The notes under the pieces: model-generated
Databases searched by the model: none
Told to the model about the DNA's origin: nothing
Seen by the model: the letters and a program-made list of their open reading frames with translations, nothing else
Source: JAGDVO01 sp964590075 [NCBI: uncultured Aquificales bacterium]
GTDB lineage: Bacteria; Thermosulfidibacterota; Thermosulfidibacteria; Thermosulfidibacterales
Direction: 5' to 3'
DNA length: 64,000 nucleotides
NCBI GenBank assembly: GCA_964590075.1
Contig: CAZPXS010000001.1
Location: 1-64,000 of the forward strand
Shown: one piece after another, positions 58,418 to 64,000 of the stretch
Layout of the letters: the number at the start of each line of letters is the position of its first letter
Position numbering within the stretch: position 1 is the first letter of the stretch
Translations under genes and position numbers: made by a program

Positions 58418-59005
58418 ATGGCCGTATTTGAAGCTATTTTAAGGGAGGGAACGGGTAAAGGTGTTGCTAGAAAGTTACGTAAAAAAGGTTACATTCCGGC
58501 TGTTATATATGGTGGGGATCTTGGCAACAGACCTTTAGCAGTCAAAGCTAGTTCGGTTCAGAAGTATCTAAGGGGAATTGTGAGTGAAGCCCATATATGG
58601 CAGTTGGACATAGAGGGGATTGGAGTTAAGGATGTTATCGTTAAAGATATTCAGAAGCATCCCGTAACGGGCGAGATACTACATATAGACTTCTATGAAC
58701 TCGTTGCAACAAGGACCATATACGTTTCCGTTCCTATAAAGGTTGTTGGTGAGGCTGTTGGTGTCAAAAAGGGAGGTACCCTTGAGATTATAAGGAGTGA
58801 GATAGAGATAGAGTGTTTACCCAAGGATATTATTGAGGAGATTGAGGTTGATGTTTCAACTCTTGATATTGGTGATACACTGTTTGTAAGGGATTTGAAG
58901 GTTCCTGCTGGTATAAAGATAACCGTTGATCCTGATGAACCTGTAGTTACTGTGGTTGGTGTAGAAGAGGAGACTGAGGAGACAGAGGCTGAGGGAGAAT
59001 CGTAA
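58418..59005 (+). CDS. rplY: Ribosomal protein bL25 (CTC/TL5 long form)
   Basis: 5S rRNA-binding protein, 195 aa, the two-domain general-stress form. The N-terminal half (LREGTGKGVARKLRKKGYIPAVIYGG, VIVKDIQKHPVTGEILHIDFYEL) binds 5S rRNA; the C-terminal half (VPIKVVGEAVGVKKGGTLEII, IEVDVSTLDIGDTLFVRDL) is the TL5-specific domain, ending in an acidic tail. A clear AGGGAGGG precedes the ATG. Confidence 0.95.
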   Translation: MAVFEAILREGTGKGVARKLRKKGYIPAVIYGGDLGNRPLAVKASSVQKYLRGIVSEAHIWQLDIEGIGVKDVIVKDIQKHPVTGEILHIDFYELVATRTIYVSVPIKVVGEAVGVKKGGTLEIIRSEIEIECLPKDIIEEIEVDVSTLDIGDTLFVRDLKVPAGIKITVDPDEPVVTVVGVEEETEETEAEGES

Positions 59006-59020
59006 GGTATATTTATCCTC

Positions 59021-59602
59021 ATGAGTGTGGATGTTTTTATAGTGGGGCTTGGTAATCCCGAGCCCCGCTATTTTACAAGTAGACATAATATTGGATTTTT
59101 GTTTGTCGATCTATTCTGTAAAGCGAAGGGTTTGAAATTCGAGAGGAAGAACGATTCGCTCTACGCTATATACGATTTTTCTTCGAAGAAGGTATGTCTC
59201 ATAAAACCACTTACCTATATGAACAATAGTGGTATAGCTATTAGGAAATGGCTTGGGAATTTAAGGGTGAACTGTGATAATCTTATGGTTATACATGATG
59301 ATATAGACCTTCCTTTCGGGAAGGTTCGCATGAAGTGTGGTGGGGGCCATGGAGGGCATAGAGGTGTTGAGTCCATAATTCTCAATATATCTACCGATAG
59401 TTTCGCGAGACTCAGAATCGGTGTCGGAAGACCACCTGTGAGAGATAGGAACTTAATCGTTAAATGGTTATTGGATCCTATGAGGGATGAAGAGTTAGAA
59501 GAGTATATTGAATTGATAAAGAAGCTTCTACCTATTTTGGATGTTTATATTGAGTCTGGTTTTCCCAAGGCTTCTGGTTTCTTAGGGAGTATCCTTAGAT
59601 AG
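59021..59602 (+). CDS. pth: Peptidyl-tRNA hydrolase
   Basis: Frees tRNA from stalled peptidyl-tRNA, 193 aa. Seen are VGLGNPEPRYFTSRHNIGF with the catalytic His, KPLTYMNNSG, VIHDDIDLPFGKVRMKCGGGHGGHRGVESI with the catalytic Asp, and FARLRIGVGRP. Its last 21 bases overlap the end of the convergent kinase gene. Confidence 0.96.
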   Translation: MSVDVFIVGLGNPEPRYFTSRHNIGFLFVDLFCKAKGLKFERKNDSLYAIYDFSSKKVCLIKPLTYMNNSGIAIRKWLGNLRVNCDNLMVIHDDIDLPFGKVRMKCGGGHGGHRGVESIILNISTDSFARLRIGVGRPPVRDRNLIVKWLLDPMRDEELEEYIELIKKLLPILDVYIESGFPKASGFLGSILR

Positions 59603-60646
59603 TGGGAATATTAGACGAAATAGGGTTTCTCCTTTCTTACTCGAAAATTCTATGTGTCCACCATGAGCTTCTACAATTCTATTTACTATAGAGAGCCCTA
59701 TACCCGTACCTCCACTCTTTGTTGTGAAGAAGGGTTTGAATATCTCTTTCTTTAGTTCCTCGGGTATGCCTTTGCCATCGTCCTTTATGTATATCTCTAC
59801 AGAGTTATCCCTTTCTTTCCATCCGACCTCTATATTTCCATTTTCATCGACTGCCTCTATCGCATTTGTCATCAGGTTGTTTAAACATATCCCTATCAGT
59901 TCCCTACTACCCGTCAGAATTACATCATCTTTCCCCTCAATTTTAAGGTTTACCCTCTTTTTTAATAGTAGATGCCTTAGTGATTCCATCACCTCATCCA
60001 CTATTTCCTTGATGTTAATGGTTTCGTTACTTACACTTAGATCCTTTGTGAATAGTAGTATGTTTGATACTCTCTGATTTATACTGTGGGTGACGGAAAT
60101 TATAGCTTCCACGAGTTTTTTGTTTTCCCCCTCTAAACTTCTCCTTAGTAATCCTGCGAATAGTTCTATCGAACCCAAGGGATTCCTTATTTCGTGGGCG
60201 AGAGTTACAGCGATCTCTCCCATTGCACTCAGCCTTTCCCTCCTTTTGTTCTCCTCCTCAAGCCTCTTTTCTCTAGTTACATCCCTTATCACTATTACCC
60301 TACCTATTTTTTCATCCTTCAGTAACAACGGATATACCGTTATTTTAAGGTATCTATCCTTTAGCTTTATTTCATCTTCCGGTTTATTAAGATCTATGAG
60401 CTCTAATATTCCTAGCTCTATAAATTCTTGGGCAAACTTATTAGAAGAGAGAATATTTTTGGAGTTGTCGATGGCTATTACACCTTCTGAAATGCTCTCC
60501 AGTATACTATTTAGTAGATTCTTTTGTCTATATAATTCTTTCGATAATCTTTCGACTTCTTTTTTTAAATCATTATATGCTTTTGTAAGTTCATCTATTG
60601 CCTTGATAAACTCAGCTAACGATTGGATATAACCTTTTTCGCCCAT
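59582..60646 (-). CDS. PAS sensor histidine kinase (NtrB-like)
   Basis: Soluble 354-aa kinase. A coiled coil (10-45), a compact PAS domain (about 46-125, ILESISEGVIAIDNSKNILSSNK, GRVIVIRDVTREK) and a complete kinase core: His151 in ALAHEIRNPLGSIELFAGLLRR, N box NNLMTNAIEA (Asn261), G1 DDGKGIPEE (290-298) and G2 GTGIGLSIV (313-321). The HEIRNPL type and brevity resemble kinases that pair with NtrC-family regulators, such as PilS or AtoS. It starts 31 bases inside the TPR gene, so pilD-TPR-kinase is one operon; no regulator is in view. Confidence 0.9.
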   Translation of the reverse strand: MGEKGYIQSLAEFIKAIDELTKAYNDLKKEVERLSKELYRQKNLLNSILESISEGVIAIDNSKNILSSNKFAQEFIELGILELIDLNKPEDEIKLKDRYLKITVYPLLLKDEKIGRVIVIRDVTREKRLEEENKRRERLSAMGEIAVTLAHEIRNPLGSIELFAGLLRRSLEGENKKLVEAIISVTHSINQRVSNILLFTKDLSVSNETINIKEIVDEVMESLRHLLLKKRVNLKIEGKDDVILTGSRELIGICLNNLMTNAIEAVDENGNIEVGWKERDNSVEIYIKDDGKGIPEELKKEIFKPFFTTKSGGTGIGLSIVNRIVEAHGGHIEFSSKKGETLFRLIFPLSKDTP

Positions 60647-63003
60647 TCTTGAGTTTCCTCTGCTAATTTTATTGCTTGAAGTTCCTTATACCATGGAGAT
60701 TCTTTATAATTCTTCTCTAACATATCCCACCACATGCTTTTAATCTTTGGATTTTTACTATAATAACCGAGCAAAAATAGAGCTTCATCTGTATATTTCC
60801 CTCTTGGATATGTATTTACTATTCTTGTGAGAAGGTTCATAGCTTCTTTATAGTTTCCCTGATCTATAAGTTCTCTTGCTATTATCATTCTTATCTTTTC
60901 GTCTTTTTCTGGTAAATTTTCTAGGAGTCTATTCTTTCTTAATATTTCCATAGCTTTTTTAAAGTTTTTGTTTTCCAAATTCCATGTTATAAGTAGATAG
61001 TCTATATAACTAAGGTTTTTGCTTGATACGTTTTTTATATTACTTAGCTTTTCAAGTTTATCTATATTTTTGTTTATGTAGTTCCAATTTGCAAGTTTAT
61101 ATATGGCATCGTTTAAAATGTTTTTATCCATGAATCCGTTATAGTTTAAAGTTAAATTTTCTAATTTTTGGTATTTAGAATTTGTTATATAGTCTTTTGC
61201 TAAGAGGTTTATAAGTTCCTCTTTATTTGGAAATTGTTTGAATAGGTTTGTGAATATATGTTCCGCAATTGTTATAGCTCCAGTAGAATTTGTTGGGTAT
61301 ATGCATTTTACCATTTCAAAAGCTAGCGTTCCATTCTTTACATCTATATCTATCATGTTGTTATATTCTCTCCATATCTTAGATATCATAGGACAGTTTT
61401 TCTGTGTTATATAGTTTTCAAGAATTTTGTTTATTGCCTTTTTAGCTATTTCATAGGCATCCTTGGCAAGTGGGTCATCCTTGTATTCCTTTAGAAAGTT
61501 AGATGCTCTGACAACCGCTTCTTCTAGTCTATTCTCATTAAATGCTTTTTCTATACCCTTATATTCCAGTTTTTTAATGGCATCGTAGGCATTCTTATAC
61601 AAACTACTTTTTGGGAATTCGCTTAAAAATTGTTTATAAGTCTTGATTGCATCTTCGTCTTTATCTAAAAGTTCGTAACATTCCGCGAGGTTATATAGTG
61701 CTAATTCCCTTACATCGGGGTATTTGTATAGGGAAAGGATTGCCTGGAGCTCTCTTATAGCTTCAGATGGCTTATCCTTTTTCTTATATATCGCCAGGTT
61801 TAGTTTCGATAGAGCCCCGCCTTTCGTATTTGGGAATAGAATGCTCGTTTGGTTGAATATCCATAGGGCCTTATCTGTTTCTCCTTTATCCTTGTGTATG
61901 GTTCCTATAATGTATAGAGCTTCACCCGATTCCTCTATCATATCGGGATGTAGGTTCACGGCGAGTAAGAGGTATCTTATAGCCTCGTCGTATTTTTTCA
62001 GTTTGTAGGCGGATAACCCGAGTTGAAATAGGGCGAGGTTGTCCATTTTTATAAGGTACGGATCGAGTCCCATAGCTTTCTTGAGATATAGGTATGAGGC
62101 AAAGTAAAGATCGCTGTTATAGTATAGTTTACCATAGATTTTTATGATACCGGCACGGTACTTTTCAGGAATCTTCATAATATCATAGCCTTTTATCATG
62201 TTTAAAACCCTATCCCTTTCGCCAAGAGTTATTAGAGCGTCCATCAGAGTAATCGCAACGGTATATTCCTCTGGTTTACCCCTTAACTCCGAAAGGAGGA
62301 TCCCTCCTTCCGTTACAACATCCCTATACCTTTTGAGCCTATATAGTAGATTTATCTTTTTGATCTTGGTAGCTGGATCAAGATTGTAACCCAGGCTTTG
62401 AATGTAGTTAGAGGCTTCTAGGAATAGATCAAAATCCTTGCCTCTATCTGCACAGTCTAAGAGGAATTTTTCGTATCTTATAAGATCATCTTTAGATAAG
62501 ACCTTGTACAGATTGCTTCTTATCGCTCTATAGTCATCTATGAATTTCTCACATTCATCTTTATACATGTATTCATTTAATCTTAAAGTTATGTAGTCTT
62601 CATTTTTTCCTTTTGATAATTCACATAAAAGTCCGGTTTTTTCTTTTTTACATTTAAGTATATAATTATGATCCGTTATAACTTTTATAAATGTTTTTTT
62701 GTCCTTAGGTGAGATCTCTATACTTCTTATTGGAGCATCTTTGAAATCTATTTTCTTATGTTCTTTGGAAACCCAGTTTTCAATGACTATCGTTATTTCT
62801 CCTTCCTTGCCGAATAATGAGTAGTTAAAGTCTAAGTTTTTAGTATCTATCCCTATAAAGTATCTATCCCTTTCTCTTTTTAAGTACACATCACCTTCTT
62901 GAGCTTTTAGTGTATTAGGCATGAATATTAGCAATAAATAAAAGCTTATTAGAATTATAATTGGCGTAAATTTTTTCTTAAGGCTTTTCTCTAACATCTC
63001 CAT
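60616..63003 (-). CDS. Exported AMIN-like / TPR-repeat protein
   Basis: A 795-aa envelope protein. A signal or anchor helix (about 12-34, FTPIIILISFYLLLIFMPNTLKA) precedes a beta domain (about 40-130, YFIGIDTKNLDFNYSLFGKEGEITIVIENW) similar to AMIN domains that bind peptidoglycan or pilus parts. The rest is a chain of tetratricopeptide-like helices, clear at LALFQLGLSAYKLKKYDEAIRYLLLAVNLHPD (about 320-350), ALYNLAECYELLDKDEDAIKTYKQFLSEFPKSS and NYKEAMNLLTRIVNTYPRGKYTDEALFLLGYY. It follows pilD by six bases, so a role in pilus or secretion assembly or in the cell envelope is likely. It is Lys- and Asn-rich and poorly conserved; no specific name is justified. Confidence 0.78.
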   Translation of the reverse strand: MEMLEKSLKKKFTPIIILISFYLLLIFMPNTLKAQEGDVYLKRERDRYFIGIDTKNLDFNYSLFGKEGEITIVIENWVSKEHKKIDFKDAPIRSIEISPKDKKTFIKVITDHNYILKCKKEKTGLLCELSKGKNEDYITLRLNEYMYKDECEKFIDDYRAIRSNLYKVLSKDDLIRYEKFLLDCADRGKDFDLFLEASNYIQSLGYNLDPATKIKKINLLYRLKRYRDVVTEGGILLSELRGKPEEYTVAITLMDALITLGERDRVLNMIKGYDIMKIPEKYRAGIIKIYGKLYYNSDLYFASYLYLKKAMGLDPYLIKMDNLALFQLGLSAYKLKKYDEAIRYLLLAVNLHPDMIEESGEALYIIGTIHKDKGETDKALWIFNQTSILFPNTKGGALSKLNLAIYKKKDKPSEAIRELQAILSLYKYPDVRELALYNLAECYELLDKDEDAIKTYKQFLSEFPKSSLYKNAYDAIKKLEYKGIEKAFNENRLEEAVVRASNFLKEYKDDPLAKDAYEIAKKAINKILENYITQKNCPMISKIWREYNNMIDIDVKNGTLAFEMVKCIYPTNSTGAITIAEHIFTNLFKQFPNKEELINLLAKDYITNSKYQKLENLTLNYNGFMDKNILNDAIYKLANWNYINKNIDKLEKLSNIKNVSSKNLSYIDYLLITWNLENKNFKKAMEILRKNRLLENLPEKDEKIRMIIARELIDQGNYKEAMNLLTRIVNTYPRGKYTDEALFLLGYYSKNPKIKSMWWDMLEKNYKESPWYKELQAIKLAEETQEWAKKVISNR

Positions 63004-63009
63004 TTTTAC

Positions 63010-63768
63010 TTAGCAAAATATTTGCCAGTATACTCTTATCAACTCATCTCCAATTAGGTAGCTTATGATTGCTCCTAAGGATATGAATGGGCCAAAGGGG
63101 ATTGGGTCCTTTCTACCTTTTATCCTTAGTCCCATAAGAGTTAGGCCGATGATCGATCCTATTATTATAGATAGAATAAATGTTGTTAGTGTAAGTTTCC
63201 ATCCTAGGTTTACACCTATTGCTGCGAGGAATTTTACATCTCCGAATCCCATTCTTTCACCTGATGCCATAAATATGGATAGCATAATGAAAAGTCCTAT
63301 AAGTCCGCCTATTATACTCTCTTTGATCCCAACTATTCCCTTACCACTTATGGAAAATATAAGTCCCGTTATTGAAAGAGCTATATTTAGTTTGTCTGGT
63401 ATGATCATATGTTCAAGATCGATGAAGGAAATGGCAATAATAATCACTGTAATCATGAGCGATTGAACCAGCTTCCAGTTTATTCCTGTTTTTACGTAGA
63501 TTATTACGAACAGAAGGGAGGTGATGAGCTCTACCAGGAGGTACCTTAAGGGGATTTTGCCATTACAGTAGTAGCATCTACCTTTGAGTATTACATAGGA
63601 GATTATAGGAATATTGTGCCAAGGTTTAAGTTTTCTTTTGCAATAGGGGCAGTGACTCGGCGGAGATATTACTGAGATACCGCGAGGGATTCTATGAACC
63701 AATACATTTATGAAACTACCAAAAACCGCTCCCAGTATAAAAAAGATTAGATATGAGATTCTATCCAT
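63010..63768 (-). CDS. pilD: Prepilin peptidase / N-methyltransferase
   Basis: Inner-membrane aspartyl protease that cuts and methylates type IV prepilins or pseudopilins, 252 aa with about eight helices. Motifs: GAVFGSFINVLVHRIPRG, the cytoplasmic zinc loop with Cys40, Cys43, Cys65 and Cys68, and the catalytic aspartates Asp117 (FIDLEHMIIPD) and Asp177 (GERMGFGDVK). AGGAAAG precedes the start. It shows that the organism has type IV pili or a type II secretion system, whose other genes are not in the window. Confidence 0.95.
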   Translation of the reverse strand: MDRISYLIFFILGAVFGSFINVLVHRIPRGISVISPPSHCPYCKRKLKPWHNIPIISYVILKGRCYYCNGKIPLRYLLVELITSLLFVIIYVKTGINWKLVQSLMITVIIIAISFIDLEHMIIPDKLNIALSITGLIFSISGKGIVGIKESIIGGLIGLFIMLSIFMASGERMGFGDVKFLAAIGVNLGWKLTLTTFILSIIIGSIIGLTLMGLRIKGRKDPIPFGPFISLGAIISYLIGDELIRVYWQIFC

Positions 63769-63791
63769 CTTTCCTAATGGTTTAAATTTTG

Positions 63792-63820
63792 TTGAAAGTA
63801 TACAGTAACTCTGTTAAAAT
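63792..63820 (+). promoter_or_regulatory. Promoter of the gene at the right edge
   Basis: TTGAAA at 63792-63797, 17 bases and TAAAAT at 63815-63820 with an upstream TG (extended -10). It lies in the 85-base gap between divergent pilD and the truncated gene. Confidence 0.65.
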
Positions 63821-63853
63821 TTCTATAACTGGATTTAAGTTTGGGGTGTTAGG

Positions 63854-64000
63854 ATGATAAATATTACGGAGATAGAGAATAAGATCAAGGATATAGATGA
63901 GTTAGGTAGTATAGGTGATTTTGTCATTGAATTTTTAATGGATCATTTGGCTTCAACCCACTCTGTGATGATACTCTGGGATAGTAAAGAGGATAGAGCG
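63854..64000 (+). CDS. Start of a truncated gene, possibly GAF-type sensor
   Basis: Only the first 49 codons are in the window and they stay open to the last base. ATG 63854 follows GGGG about seven bases upstream and a good promoter. The peptide (INITEIENKIKDIDEL, then a helix IGDFVIEFLMDHLAST and a strand SVMILWDS) resembles the beginning of a GAF domain, as in sensor proteins or diguanylate cyclases, but this is too short for a call. Confidence 0.5.
   Translation, partial: MINITEIENKIKDIDELGSIGDFVIEFLMDHLASTHSVMILWDSKEDRA

Noticed and set aside
60090-60632. Antisense open frame of about 180 codons opposite the NtrB-like kinase
   Set aside because: The kinase frame has full DHp and ATPase motifs; the opposite frame is Ser/Phe/Leu low complexity.

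Overview
The window is a dense, AT-rich (roughly 40% GC by eye, not counted) chromosomal segment of a Gram-negative bacterium. The double membrane is shown by an autotransporter beta-barrel, an LptE lipoprotein, SurA-type periplasmic chaperones and a DnaK carrying the N-terminal insert typical of Gram-negative bacteria. Arginine is written almost only as AGG/AGA and the proteins are rich in Lys/Glu, which fits a thermophilic or moderately thermophilic lineage. I cannot name the species or phylum. Gene order mixes features of Firmicutes (radA-carD-yacL-ispD/F) with deep-branching Gram-negatives (HrcA and HspR together, NuoCD and IspDF fusions). The organism respires: it encodes a full NADH-type complex I and system II cytochrome c maturation.

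Layout. 1-3224: 3' part of a large repeat autotransporter, then tRNA-Gly(CCC) with a near-consensus promoter. 3441-11563: a rightward run of DsbC-like protein, HrcA, GrpE, DnaJ, a membrane coiled-coil protein, a UPF0280/ApbE-like protein, Ppx/GppA and GlnD, mostly with overlapping ends. 11585-14956 (leftward): ArgD and the CcsA/Ccs1 cytochrome c assembly pair. 15022-20612: RadA, CarD, PIN-TRAM (YacL-like), IspDF, LptE, HolA. 20609-23127 (leftward): SPOR protein and ArgS. 23300-31318: second heat-shock block DnaK, zinc-less DnaJ, HspR, ClpB, a sigma-70 factor and an Fe-alcohol dehydrogenase. 31320-36635 (leftward): SurA N-domain protein, parvulin isomerase, OppF-like ATPase, Mfd. 36746-39218: GNAT, MiaA, RsmD, CoaD. 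39205-40534 (leftward): TlpA, DciA-like, HNH protein. 40697-54320: nuoA-B-CD-E-F-G-H-I-J-K-L-M-N. 54333-59602: soluble histidine kinase, PAS protein with degenerate kinase core, Prs, bL25, Pth. 59582-63768 (leftward): NtrB-like kinase, AMIN/TPR protein, prepilin peptidase. 63854-64000: start of a truncated gene.

How it works together. Two chaperone blocks are each associated with a repressor (HrcA; HspR), and a sigma factor overlaps clpB. Envelope biogenesis is spread over SurA, parvulin, LptE, DsbC, TlpA and SPOR proteins. Three kinase-like proteins occur without any response regulator in the window. The nuo genes appear to run on into a soluble kinase gene pair. Packing is extreme: all five convergent gene pairs overlap or are at most 21 bases apart. 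No gene-free stretch is longer than about 172 bases; the longest (upstream of dnaK and of nuoA) hold divergent promoters. I saw no insertion sequence, CRISPR array, rRNA, phage gene, riboswitch or replication origin.

The window is mostly core genome. The best candidates for something little described are the kinase/pseudokinase pair behind nuoN, the repeat autotransporter, the HNH promoter operator with leaderless-type starts, and the RsmD with an altered catalytic motif.
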